From the NCBI GenBank assembly GCA_003551665.1, contig PUNE01000079.1, positions 150,887 to 214,886 of the forward strand: a DNA stretch of 64,000 nt. Reading direction: 5' to 3'. This DNA comes from Halobacteroidaceae bacterium (lineage in GTDB: Bacteria > Bacillota > Halanaerobiia > B1SED10-174). Numbering within the stretch: position 1 is the first letter of the stretch; each line of letters begins with the position of its first letter. A model generated the notes under the pieces. That model was not told the origin of the DNA. It searched no databases and saw nothing but the letters and a program-made list of their open reading frames with translations. The translations under genes were made by a program, and so were the position numbers. Positions 8,119 through 16,249 of this stretch are shown in pieces.

Positions 8119-8142
8119 TTATTATTGAATTGAAAATAATAA
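8119..8142. repeat. AT-rich inverted repeat upstream of the EamA gene
   Basis: TTATTATT (8119-8126) and AATAATAA (8135-8142) are perfect inverted arms around 8 bp, 25 bp before the transporter start codon. It could be a regulator site or simply AT-rich sequence; the evidence does not decide. Confidence 0.3.
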
Positions 8143-8166
8143 CTACCCAAAGCGAGGTGCAATTCG

Positions 8167-9093
8167 ATGTCCAACAAGGATTACCCGGCAATTACCGCTG
8201 CAATTGGAATGGCCTTTTTCTTCGGATTTTCTTTTATTTTTACCCGCAGCGCCTTAGAACATATTGAACCAATCCATTTTCTGGGTTTTAGATTTTTACT
8301 GGCCTGCCTCGTAATTAATCTTCTTCGTTTTCTGGGAATAATCAAAATAAATATTCCTTTCCGCCGCTGGCGGGAAATTATTTTGCTGGCCATATTTCAG
8401 CCTGTCCTCTACTTTATCTGCGAAACCATCGGTATCCAGATGACCAGCGCTTCTGAGGGAGGAATGATGGTTGCTCTGATTCCCATCTTTACTGTAACCA
8501 TGGCAGCCATTTTTCTGAAGGAAAGGCCTTCTGTACCCCAGGTTATATCCATCTGCATCTCAGTCTTTGGAGTTCTAATCATCGGTTACATGCAGGCAAC
8601 CCAGGAAATTGGCCGCAATTTTATCGGTTTACTAATTCTTTTAGGTGCTCCTATTTCCGGGGGAGCCTTCAGCAACCTTTCCCGTTTCTATTCTCGGAGC
8701 TTTAAACCAATTGAATTAACTTATATAATGATGAATGTGGGGGCAATTTTCTTTTTTGGAGTGAGTTTTTTAATGCACATTTTCCGCGGACAGATAGACC
8801 AATTCCTGCTCCCCCTGGGAGAACCAATAGTAATTGGGGCCATCTTTTATCTTGCCATTTTTTCCTCGATATTGGCTTTCTTCCTGGTTAACTTCGCCCT
8901 TTCCCGTTTGCCCGCTTCCCAGGTAAGCGCTTTCCCCAGCCTGACAACCCTAATAGCCGTAACTTCGGGAGTGGTCATCCTGGGAGAAAATCTGTACTGG
9001 TTCCATTTTCTTGGTGCAATCCTAATAATCTCAGGAGTATGGGGCACCAATTTCTTTACTCCCCGCCACATTACTGCTCCCTCAAGAAGTTAA
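8167..9093 (+). CDS. EamA/DMT-family transporter
   Basis: 308-residue integral membrane protein with ten predicted helices in two five-helix EamA repeats (about residues 8-145 and 155-295). The first repeat contains FRFLLACLVI and the loop ETIGIQMTSASEGGMM; the second has SSILAFFLVNFALSRLPASQVSAF followed by LGENLYWFHFLGAILI, both typical of the drug/metabolite transporter superfamily. Members export amino acids, metabolites or drugs; the substrate cannot be read here. GAGGTG stands 7 nt before the ATG. Its last 12 bases overlap the end of the convergent gene. Confidence 0.88.
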   Translation: MSNKDYPAITAAIGMAFFFGFSFIFTRSALEHIEPIHFLGFRFLLACLVINLLRFLGIIKINIPFRRWREIILLAIFQPVLYFICETIGIQMTSASEGGMMVALIPIFTVTMAAIFLKERPSVPQVISICISVFGVLIIGYMQATQEIGRNFIGLLILLGAPISGGAFSNLSRFYSRSFKPIELTYIMMNVGAIFFFGVSFLMHIFRGQIDQFLLPLGEPIVIGAIFYLAIFSSILAFFLVNFALSRLPASQVSAFPSLTTLIAVTSGVVILGENLYWFHFLGAILIISGVWGTNFFTPRHITAPSRS

Positions 9094-9621
9094 TTTTCCC
9101 AAAAAACTTTCAATGATTTCTTTTACTCTCTGGGGGTCGCGGGTGGAAAAAATCACTTCGCTAAAATAACTCTTCTTTAATCCCAGGGAAATCTGGGGAT
9201 AACCTATAACCTGAAAAACATTCCGCCAGCGACCACGGGACCAATCGATGGGGAGCCTCCACCAGAGGGCCCGGAATCCGCCCTGCAAAATTTGACATTC
9301 TTCAATCAGTTCCCACTCAATCTTCCTTTTAATCAACCCGAAACCTATAACGATACCACTGCTGGTTATATTCAGCTGAAGGGTGGAAAAATTCAACCCC
9401 AGGAAGAAAAACCTGAGCAGGTAAATTGAAACCAGCAGGTTCAACCAGTTAGGAATAAACTGGGGTAATAGTTGAACCCCACCCCGCTGGTACCAGAACA
9501 GCACGAAAAATCCCATGCTGAGAAACCCAAAAATGGGAGTCATTATTAAGGCATATGGTAGTTTTAATTTTTCGGAATACAGTTCCCTTTCTTTCAACTT
9601 GCCTCCGCTCCAATTTTTCAT
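9082..9621 (-). CDS. Two-helix membrane protein with PH-like domain, unknown function
   Basis: 179 residues. Two membrane helices (about 24-45 and 60-80) are followed by a soluble domain whose pattern (LQLNITSSGIVIGFGLIKRKIEWELIEECQIL) looks like the membrane-bound bacterial PH-like proteins, in which strand-turn-strand units follow a helix hairpin. The end, STRDPQRVKEIIESFLGKL, is a common closing helix of that group. No functional assignment is possible. Start ATG at 9621. Its 3' end overlaps the convergent EamA gene by 12 bp. Confidence 0.65.
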   Translation of the reverse strand: MKNWSGGKLKERELYSEKLKLPYALIMTPIFGFLSMGFFVLFWYQRGGVQLLPQFIPNWLNLLVSIYLLRFFFLGLNFSTLQLNITSSGIVIGFGLIKRKIEWELIEECQILQGGFRALWWRLPIDWSRGRWRNVFQVIGYPQISLGLKKSYFSEVIFSTRDPQRVKEIIESFLGKLTS

Positions 9622-9772
9622 TTTATTACCCTTTTCGGCCTAAATTCCTTTCTTCCTTTTTTCTCGTTGCTTCTAAAAACCCCTTGCCAAAAAAGGAAGG
9701 ATTAAAAGAACCAAGCGAGAAAATAAAAGAGTATCCTCGTTTTTAACCAAACTGAACTTGAGGTGAATGGAA

Positions 9773-10774
9773 TTGACAAAAATAGGAATACCAAGGACTC
9801 TGTCCTACTATACCTTCTATCCCCTCTGGAAAACCTTTTTGGAAGAAATCGGCCTGGAAGTAATCCTCTCACCTCCTACCAATAAAAAAACCCTTGACCT
9901 TGGAGTTCAGGAAACAGTTAACGATGCCTGCGTACCCATAAAACTTTACCACGGACATGTAATGGCCCTGAAAGATAAGGTTGATTTTCTGTTCATTCCC
10001 CGCCTGGTCAAGGCTGATGATAAAAATACTTTTTGTCCAAAATTTCTCGGATTACCAGATATGGTCAGGTTTTCCCGGGAGGATCTCCCCCCGATAATAG
10101 ACCCCACTTTCCGCATGAAAAGTCTTCGCGCGTCACTTTTTGGGTTCCTTTATAATATCGGGCGCCAGTTTTCTGCCAGCAAAACCTCGATAATCCAGGG
10201 TTATTTACGAGCAAGAAAAGCCCATAAAAAATACCACTACCTTTTAAACAGGGGGCTTTTCCCCTCCGAAGCAATGGAAAACCTTAATTCTCCTCTAAGA
10301 GAAATCGATTTTCCCGGCCCTGGGAAAGAAGAATTGACACTGGCAGTAATCGGTTACCCTTATTCGATTTTCGATCCCTATATCAGCGGGAATTTACTTA
10401 AAAACCTTCAGAAGATGGGAATTGGAATAATTACTCCCGAAAACATCAGTTCAAAGGATTTAAAAACCTTTTCTCGATATTTGCCCCAGAATTTTTTCTG
10501 GTATTACAGTAATCGTGCTGCCTGGGCGGCTCTCCATTTAATAAATAAAGCCAAAAAAATTGATGGGATCATTCATGTAACTGCATTTGGCTGTGGGCCC
10601 GATGCAATGTTGAATAAGTTGCTTGAACTTGAAGCCAAGCACCACGACCAGCTTCCTTTTCTTTCAATCAGCATCGACGAACACTCCGGGGAAGCCGGGA
10701 TATTAACTCGCCTTGAAGCATTTATTGATATGTTAGAACATAAAAAGAAAGCCGAAGGGAGCAAAACAGCATGA
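9773..10774 (+). CDS. Acyl-CoA dehydratase activase-related protein (DUF2229 type)
   Basis: Member of the family found beside or fused to BadF/HgdC activases and related to 2-hydroxyacyl-CoA dehydratase subunits. The N-terminal signature is IGIPRTLSYYTFYPLWKTF, followed by NDACVPIKLYHGH and a late GCGPDAMLNK; conserved Cys residues (in ACVP and FGCGP) are the likely iron-sulfur ligands. The TTG at 9773 is chosen because GAGGTG lies 7 nt upstream; an ATG at 9767 sits directly against that site. It overlaps the next gene by 4 nt (ATGA). The trio probably forms an ATP-driven low-potential reductase; the substrate is unknown. Confidence 0.8.
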   Translation: MTKIGIPRTLSYYTFYPLWKTFLEEIGLEVILSPPTNKKTLDLGVQETVNDACVPIKLYHGHVMALKDKVDFLFIPRLVKADDKNTFCPKFLGLPDMVRFSREDLPPIIDPTFRMKSLRASLFGFLYNIGRQFSASKTSIIQGYLRARKAHKKYHYLLNRGLFPSEAMENLNSPLREIDFPGPGKEELTLAVIGYPYSIFDPYISGNLLKNLQKMGIGIITPENISSKDLKTFSRYLPQNFFWYYSNRAAWAALHLINKAKKIDGIIHVTAFGCGPDAMLNKLLELEAKHHDQLPFLSISIDEHSGEAGILTRLEAFIDMLEHKKKAEGSKTA

Positions 10775-11745
10775 AGGGTTACCTGGGAATAGATGTTGGG
10801 TCTGTAAGCACCAACCTGGTTATAATTGATGAGAATGATAACCTGCTGACTTCCCATTACCTGCGGACAAGAGGACAGCCAATCCGGGCTGTCCAGGAAG
10901 GCATCAAAAAAACGGGGGCAGACAGCCCAGAAAACCTTGAGATTGCTGGAGTTGCAACTACGGGAAGTGCTCGTCGCCTGGCAGGGGTTATTGCCGGTGC
11001 AGACACGGTAAAAAATGAAATAACAGCTCATGCCGTTGCAGCATCGCACATTGTCCCTGATGTCCAGACAGTTCTCGAAATAGGCGGGCAGGATTCCAAG
11101 ATAATAATAATTCGCAATGGAATTGTGGTAGATTTTGCCATGAATACTGTTTGTGCAGCTGGGACCGGGTCCTTTCTTGACCACCAGGCAGCAAGGTTAA
11201 ATGTTCCCATCGAAGAATTTGGTGAACTGGCTTTGAAAAGCAATAATCCCGTTCGTATTGCAGGGCGGTGTTCTGTTTTTGCAGAATCAGACATGATCCA
11301 CAAACAACAAACCGGGCATGCCCTTCCAGATATTATTGCGGGTTTGAGTGAAGCACTGGTTAGGAACTACCTGAATAACGTGGGTAAGGGCAAGGAAATC
11401 CTTCCTCCCATCGTATTCCAGGGGGGGGTTGCAGCAAATCCGGGAATCAAGGCCTCTTTTGAAAAAGCCCTGGAGGAAAAAGTAACCGTCCCACCTCATT
11501 TCGATGTTATGGGTGCCCTGGGAGCAGCCCTAATCGCCAAGCGCCTGATGAGTCGGAGCGATAAGCCTACTCGGTTTCTGGGTTTCGAACTTAGTGATTT
11601 TCAATACGAAGCAAACAGTTTTGAATGCGAGGACTGTCCCAATAACTGTGAAATTGTAAACATCCTGGTTGGGGGGGAACTTCATGCCCGCTGGGGAAGT
11701 CGTTGCGGCAAATGGGATCAAATTGAAGAAAAGAGAACGGGGTGA
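10771..11745 (+). CDS. BadF/BadG/BcrA/BcrD ATPase (CoA-enzyme activase)
   Basis: ATPase of the ASKHA fold that uses ATP to push electrons through a dimer-bridging [4Fe-4S] cluster into a dehydratase or reductase partner. Phosphate-1 loop: GIDVGSVSTNLV (residues 5-16); phosphate-2 region: EIGGQDSK. The cluster Cys residues are in NTVCAAGTGSF and GRCSVFAESDM, both canonical. 324 residues is longer than the about 260-residue HgdC; the extra C-terminus carries ECEDCPNNCEI with four Cys, suggesting a second metal site. ATGA overlap with the upstream gene and 4 nt before the downstream partner indicate one complex. Confidence 0.92.
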   Translation: MKGYLGIDVGSVSTNLVIIDENDNLLTSHYLRTRGQPIRAVQEGIKKTGADSPENLEIAGVATTGSARRLAGVIAGADTVKNEITAHAVAASHIVPDVQTVLEIGGQDSKIIIIRNGIVVDFAMNTVCAAGTGSFLDHQAARLNVPIEEFGELALKSNNPVRIAGRCSVFAESDMIHKQQTGHALPDIIAGLSEALVRNYLNNVGKGKEILPPIVFQGGVAANPGIKASFEKALEEKVTVPPHFDVMGALGAALIAKRLMSRSDKPTRFLGFELSDFQYEANSFECEDCPNNCEIVNILVGGELHARWGSRCGKWDQIEEKRTG

Positions 11746-11749
11746 ATAA

Positions 11750-12826
11750 ATGATGCGGGTAACTTATGCCCACATGGGCACCTCGACAATAGTTTTTAAA
11801 TCAATGCTGGAAGAAATCGGCCATGAAGTTATTGTTCCCCGTCGACCAACACCAAAAACCCTTTCCCTGGGAGTCCAGTATGCCCCGGAGTTTGCATGTA
11901 TCCCCTTTAAACTGGTTCTGGGAACCTACCTGGAGACCATTCCCAGAGGAGTAGATATGATAATAAGTGCAGGAGGTTACGGGCCCTGCCGTGCAGGTTT
12001 TTACGGTGAACTTCACGGGCGAATCCTGCGTGAAATGGGCTATAATCCAGATTTTGTTTTCTTTTTTCCGCCCCTGAAAAAACCGGTTGACTTTTTCCGG
12101 AAGATAATCCAATTAAAACAGGGAGGTTCCTGGAGAGATCTATTCCGGTCCTGTCAAAGGGGTTTAAAAAAGTTAAAGGCCGTAGATGACATTGAAATTA
12201 GAAGCCACGAAATCCGGGCCCGGGAGTTGAAAAGGGGAGATACCAGCAGGGCATTTCGCAAATCACTCAACTACCTGGAAGAGGCGCGGACTACAAAAGA
12301 AATTGAGGAAGCACGGCGGGAAGGTCTCGGTGAATTGGATAAAGTTTCTATCAACCCTGATTTCGAACCCTTGAAGGTTGGTATTATTGGCGAAATATAT
12401 GTTCAGCTGGAACCAGCAGCAAATTTTTACCTTGAAGAAACCCTCGGCAACATGGGGGTTGTCCCCAAGCGGACCATATTTCTTACAAGTTTTACCCGGC
12501 GCGATGTTGTCGCCCACGGAGATAGAGAAGCAAAGGAAAGAGCAGAACCCTATATTCCCCTGGTAATTGGCGGCCACGGACAAAACAGCGTAGGAGATGT
12601 TGTTCATTTTGCTGAAGATGGCTACCACGGCATAGTACAGCTCGCTCCTTTTACCTGCATACCTGAAATAGTAGCCAAGAGCATTATGCCCCACCTGAGC
12701 AAAGTTAAAGGAATTCCAGTCCTAACCTTTTTCATAGACGAACAAACCGGCCAGGCCGGTGTTGAAACACGCCTGGAAGCTTTTGTTGACCTGATGCAGG
12801 AACAAAGAAAAAACAATTCAGCATAA
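11750..12826 (+). CDS. CoA protein activase / 2-hydroxyacyl-CoA dehydratase-like subunit
   Basis: 358-residue partner of the activase. The N-terminus (MRVTYAHMGTSTIVFKSML) and conserved Cys in EFACIPFKL, YGPCRAGFYG and PFTCIPEI match the family called CoA protein activase, related to HgdB and to double-cubane-cluster proteins. The Cys are likely ligands of iron-sulfur clusters. The end, FFIDEQTGQAGVETRLEAF, repeats the pattern of the first gene of the trio (SIDEHSGEAGILTRLEAF), so the two are paralogues. GGGGTG precedes tandem ATGs at 11750 and 11753; either may be used. The true substrate is unknown; no acyl-CoA dehydratase gene is near. Confidence 0.8.
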   Translation: MMRVTYAHMGTSTIVFKSMLEEIGHEVIVPRRPTPKTLSLGVQYAPEFACIPFKLVLGTYLETIPRGVDMIISAGGYGPCRAGFYGELHGRILREMGYNPDFVFFFPPLKKPVDFFRKIIQLKQGGSWRDLFRSCQRGLKKLKAVDDIEIRSHEIRARELKRGDTSRAFRKSLNYLEEARTTKEIEEARREGLGELDKVSINPDFEPLKVGIIGEIYVQLEPAANFYLEETLGNMGVVPKRTIFLTSFTRRDVVAHGDREAKERAEPYIPLVIGGHGQNSVGDVVHFAEDGYHGIVQLAPFTCIPEIVAKSIMPHLSKVKGIPVLTFFIDEQTGQAGVETRLEAFVDLMQEQRKNNSA

Positions 12827-12854
12827 AAAAAGCCCTGATTGACGGGGCTTTTTT
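12825..12854. terminator. Bidirectional terminator between the activase trio and feoB
   Basis: A-tract, GCCC, loop, GGGC, T-tract: the stem is flanked by about six A on one side and six T on the other, so it can end both the rightward activase operon and the leftward feoB operon. It overlaps the feoB stop. Confidence 0.75.
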
Positions 12855-14622
12855 AAATAAAAAGACCTAAAATCCTTGCCAGTATACCTCCTGTTAAAAA
12901 CGCTGTTGCTACCGTTAAGAACAACACCATCAGGGAAATTTTCAGATTAAATTCCCGTGCCAGGGTGGCGAGAACAGCTATGCAGGGCACATAAAATAGG
13001 GCAACAACTGCTCCAACCAGGAGTTGGATAGGGGTTAGCCCCATTTCTACAAGAGGCAAAACTGCCAGTTCCCGGCGGACTATTCCCAATACCAGGGGAA
13101 CCGCAGCCTCACGGGGAAGCTGAAGCCAGTATTCAATCAAGGGACTGAGAACTCTCCCCAGAACAACAAGGATACCACTTTCATAAAGGAGAGAAGCTAT
13201 TCCCACGGCCATTACCATGGGAACAGCACCGTTGAAAATATATCCTTTAATTCGCAAAAACACTTTCCTTCCCAAAAACCGGGTCCTTGGAATTAGTAAT
13301 TCAGGGACTTCAAGAAGAGTATCCATCCTTTTTCCAGGAAGCAGGCGGTCCATTACCAGGCCTGCTAAAAACATGGCCAGAATAGAAAAAGCAAAAAGAG
13401 CAAGGACAACCAGAATAGAAACTTCCGCAAGCAGGGCAAAAAACGCTCCTGTCTGTGAAATACAGGGGACGGCAAGTGAAATCATGGTTGATATCATAAT
13501 CCGCTCTTTTTTTGATTCTAAGGCCCTTGTACCCAGGATTCCGGGAATTGCACAGCCATACCCAAGTAAAAGGGGGATAATATTTGATCCCCGGAGCCCG
13601 ATTTTGGCCATTATTCCATCCAGTAAAATCCCCAGGCGGGGAAGATAGCCGCTATCTTCTAAAATGCTTAAGGCTAAATAAAAAGAAAGAACGTAAGGGA
13701 AAACAAGAGCAAAAGGCCACTCCAGGCCCTTGATTAAAAACCCGTATTCTCCAATCAGAATGTCCTGGAAAACCCCGGAGGGAACTATTCCTTCTACCAG
13801 TTGTGTAAGTGGAGGAAAAACAACCCCACGGAAAAAAGGCAAAAGAATGAATTGCCGCAGACCCATTCCCAGGCCAATTATTATTCCAAAAACCAGGGCA
13901 AGAATAAAAAAGGCTAAAGGCAAACCAGGCCAGGGATTGGTTAGCCAGCGGTCAAGCTTTTGCCGGAAGTTTTCAACCTTTAGGCTTTCTTCTTTTTGAG
14001 CTTTTCGGGCCAGGTTTTCTGCTTCTTTCCAACGTGCAGAACTATTCTCTGGCAGGGTTCGACTGGAAACAGGCGCCGATAAAAGTTTATCCTGGACCTC
14101 ATCAAGCCCTTCCCGGTTTAAAGCAACAGTCCCTACAACAGGAATGCCCAATTCGTCCTGCATCCTTTTTTCATCCGTATACAGACCTCGTTCTCTGGCC
14201 AGATCAATTCGGTTCACCGCCAGCACAGTGGGAATTCTATATTCAAGAACCTGGAAAAGCAGGTAAAGACCGCTTTCCAGGCTATTAGCATCCAGGACAC
14301 AAATAATCCCCGAAGGCCGCTGTTTTAGCATATCTACCGCGACTTTTTCTGCAGGATTAGTAGCATCCAGGGTATAAGTTCCGGGAACATCAATCAAATC
14401 GTAGTTTTCATCCTTAATTTGGGTTCGGCCCAGTAAAAATTCTACTGTGGTCCCGGCGTAATTCCCAACACTGGCTTCCAAACCAGTATAGTGGTTAAAA
14501 AAAACACTTTTCCCCACATTGGGGGGACCGATTAAAAGGATTGATTTTTTCCCGGGTTTTAAATCCCCCGCTTTCTGACAACACCGATGCCCTCGCCTAC
14601 TTCTTTCTTTTCTCCCACCCAA
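12853..14622 (-). CDS. feoB: Ferrous iron transport protein B
   Basis: Inner-membrane Fe(II) importer with a cytosolic G domain. G1 is GPPNVGKS (about residue 34), G3 DVPGTYTL, G4 NRID; the membrane part has the two Gate regions (first in LGYGCAIPGILGTRALESKKERI; second near AVPMVMAVGIASLLYE). 589 residues is short compared with usual about 650-770, mainly in the G-domain linker. N-terminus carries a Cys pair (RCCQ) before G1. TTG start at 14622, two bases after the upstream stop, with GGTGAG 5 nt before; translational coupling is likely. The usual separate feoA is absent: FeoA is fused to the upstream methyltransferase-like protein. Confidence 0.93.
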   Translation of the reverse strand: MGGRKERSRRGHRCCQKAGDLKPGKKSILLIGPPNVGKSVFFNHYTGLEASVGNYAGTTVEFLLGRTQIKDENYDLIDVPGTYTLDATNPAEKVAVDMLKQRPSGIICVLDANSLESGLYLLFQVLEYRIPTVLAVNRIDLARERGLYTDEKRMQDELGIPVVGTVALNREGLDEVQDKLLSAPVSSRTLPENSSARWKEAENLARKAQKEESLKVENFRQKLDRWLTNPWPGLPLAFFILALVFGIIIGLGMGLRQFILLPFFRGVVFPPLTQLVEGIVPSGVFQDILIGEYGFLIKGLEWPFALVFPYVLSFYLALSILEDSGYLPRLGILLDGIMAKIGLRGSNIIPLLLGYGCAIPGILGTRALESKKERIMISTMISLAVPCISQTGAFFALLAEVSILVVLALFAFSILAMFLAGLVMDRLLPGKRMDTLLEVPELLIPRTRFLGRKVFLRIKGYIFNGAVPMVMAVGIASLLYESGILVVLGRVLSPLIEYWLQLPREAAVPLVLGIVRRELAVLPLVEMGLTPIQLLVGAVVALFYVPCIAVLATLAREFNLKISLMVLFLTVATAFLTGGILARILGLFI

Positions 14623-14624
14623 TG

Positions 14625-15428
14625 TTACTCACCGTCCTGTACCTCTATCATACCTGCCAGCTCTGAACCCAGAGCAATCCTGCGCCCATCTACTAAAGCC
14701 AGGAGGGGTCCATTGAAGTATTGACGCCCCTTCAAACAGACCTTTTTCCCCGGACGCAAGCCCAGGGCAGGCAAAAGAGGATGAACAGGTACACTTTTTA
14801 TTATCAACTCTTCGCCAAAACCCGCCTCAGCAAGACTTTTTACCTTACAGTTAGAAATACAAAGGGCTTCTTTTCCAATATTCTCCTTCACCCTGCAAAA
14901 AATTGGAGAAGGCAGTTTATGGACCTGAACACCGCTATAGAAAAACTTAAGAAACCCGCGGGGGTTCCGGAAAACAATTTTCCCATTTTCCCCCATCTCG
15001 GAAATGGCTTTATTTAAAACCCGGTTTTTTGGTTCAACATGGAGGGCAACAAAAACCCTATCGCAATCTCTATAATCCACTTCCTCCCCATGCCCCAAAT
15101 TGAGTTGAATTTTTTCCCTTAAACCCATTTTTTTCAAAACAAAATCAGCGCTTTTTATAGCCCTGGGGTCATTGTCAATTGCCTCAACCTGAAAGCCCAT
15201 TTTTGCCAGCATTATCGCTGAAAAAGGATAAGGACCACAACCAACCTGAATTATTCGCATTCCAGGTTGAATACCCGCTATTTTCATTTCCTTTTCAACC
15301 AGTTTTTGGTAAAAAAGGCGGTGGTAAACCTTTCCCAGGGCAGGAAATCTCGCGCCAAGAAATTCCATACCCTGAATCATCCCCAGCAGCTTATCATATA
15401 ATATTTTGTGATAGGTTTTGGTCTTCAT
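14625..15428 (-). CDS. Nicotianamine-synthase-like methyltransferase fused to FeoA domain
   Basis: 267 residues in two parts. Residues 1-190 resemble the SAM-binding fold of nicotianamine synthase/CntL-type enzymes, which move the aminobutyrate group of SAM: MRIIQVGCGPYPFSAIML is the SAM loop, EAIDNDPRAI the acidic strand end, and VFVALHVEPKNRVLNK with IVFRNPRGF match the family's later strands. Residues about 215-262 (LLPALGLRPGKKV to LGSELAGMIEV) are a FeoA SH3-like domain. Directly upstream of feoB with 2-nt spacing, so it probably supplies FeoA function and may make an iron ligand. The fusion is visible; the metallophore role is inferred. A plain methyltransferase is the alternative. Confidence 0.75.
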   Translation of the reverse strand: MKTKTYHKILYDKLLGMIQGMEFLGARFPALGKVYHRLFYQKLVEKEMKIAGIQPGMRIIQVGCGPYPFSAIMLAKMGFQVEAIDNDPRAIKSADFVLKKMGLREKIQLNLGHGEEVDYRDCDRVFVALHVEPKNRVLNKAISEMGENGKIVFRNPRGFLKFFYSGVQVHKLPSPIFCRVKENIGKEALCISNCKVKSLAEAGFGEELIIKSVPVHPLLPALGLRPGKKVCLKGRQYFNGPLLALVDGRRIALGSELAGMIEVQDGE

Positions 15429-15546
15429 TAATTTTCACTCCCCCAAGCAGGTATTTTTTGTAATTATTTTTTAGCACAACCCTTGCTGCCAGCGCAAACC
15501 AGACAAGCCGTATCCAGAAAGTAGATCCCCAAAAGCAGCTTTTGGA

Positions 15547-16104
15547 TCAACTTGATTCTCCCGCCCTGAATAAAACTGACTTTCCAAAAGTAAGCATGGG
15601 TTGGGTTATTTCCTTTTCCGGTTTATATCCCCCAGGAAGGGAATCATAGCTGGAACTAAAAATTCCCCTGGGAACTCTAAACACTATTCGCGCTCCCCTG
15701 GGGGCGGTCTGGAAAAAATTGGCCAGGATTTTCTCCTTTGGTTCTGCCTGGAGAGCAGTTATAATAACAGAAAAGCCAGAAAGATCTACAAGAGCACCGT
15801 TGGCTGCCATTAACCTTATCCCCGTAAGTCTTTTTTGACCTAGAAGCCCCTGGGCTTTTTCCAAAGCAACAGGATCTATATCAATTGCAGTAACAGGATT
15901 TCCGGTTAATTGATGGAGAAAAATTGCTGTAAAGGGAATTGCCCCGCAGCCGAGGCTGAGAATTCGATCCCCCTCTTTTATCCCGGCTAGTTTGACTTCC
16001 CTACCAACAATTAAACGGTAAGGAGCAGAATATATTTTTTGCATTAATGGACTTACTGTCCAGGTTTTTTCCAATAGTTGAACTGCCTTTGGAAGTGAAC
16101 CCAT
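15547..16104 (-). CDS. Second nicotianamine-synthase-like methyltransferase
   Basis: 185 residues, a paralogue of the N-terminal part of the neighbouring FeoA fusion: YRLIVGREVKLAGIKEGDRI, then SAM loop LSLGCGAIPFTAIFL, acidic AIDIDPVALEKA, and ALQAEPKEKILAN followed by IVFRVPRGIF. It lacks the FeoA domain. ATG at 16104 with AAAGGAGG 7 nt upstream; the frame runs 12 codons further but without a site. Separated from the fusion gene by 118 nt, likely still one leftward iron-related unit. Product is unknown; an aminobutyryl-transfer reaction on an amino acid is possible. May also be an ordinary class I methyltransferase. Confidence 0.7.
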   Translation of the reverse strand: MGSLPKAVQLLEKTWTVSPLMQKIYSAPYRLIVGREVKLAGIKEGDRILSLGCGAIPFTAIFLHQLTGNPVTAIDIDPVALEKAQGLLGQKRLTGIRLMAANGALVDLSGFSVIITALQAEPKEKILANFFQTAPRGARIVFRVPRGIFSSSYDSLPGGYKPEKEITQPMLTFGKSVLFRAGESS

Positions 16105-16219
16105 GGGTTTTCCTCCTTTGAAAATGAAAATCATCCTCATTTATAAATTCTTCTCCACTTTTTCTATTCCTGCAACTTTTTATTTTTTTTTTTATTTTTT
16201 AACCATCTTTTCCCGAAAG

Positions 16220-16242
16220 AAAAAAAACCCCGCCTTGCGGGG
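16220..16242 (-). terminator. Terminator of the serine hydrolase operon
   Basis: CCCCGC-CTT-GCGGGG stem with eight T following on the minus strand, just after the stop codon of the beta-lactamase-family gene and upstream of the second methyltransferase gene. Confidence 0.85.
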
Positions 16243-16249
16243 CCTTCAA

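Noticed and set aside
14625..15428. Stand-alone FeoA gene downstream of the methyltransferase
   Set aside because: No start or stop separates the two parts; the reading frame is one fused gene.
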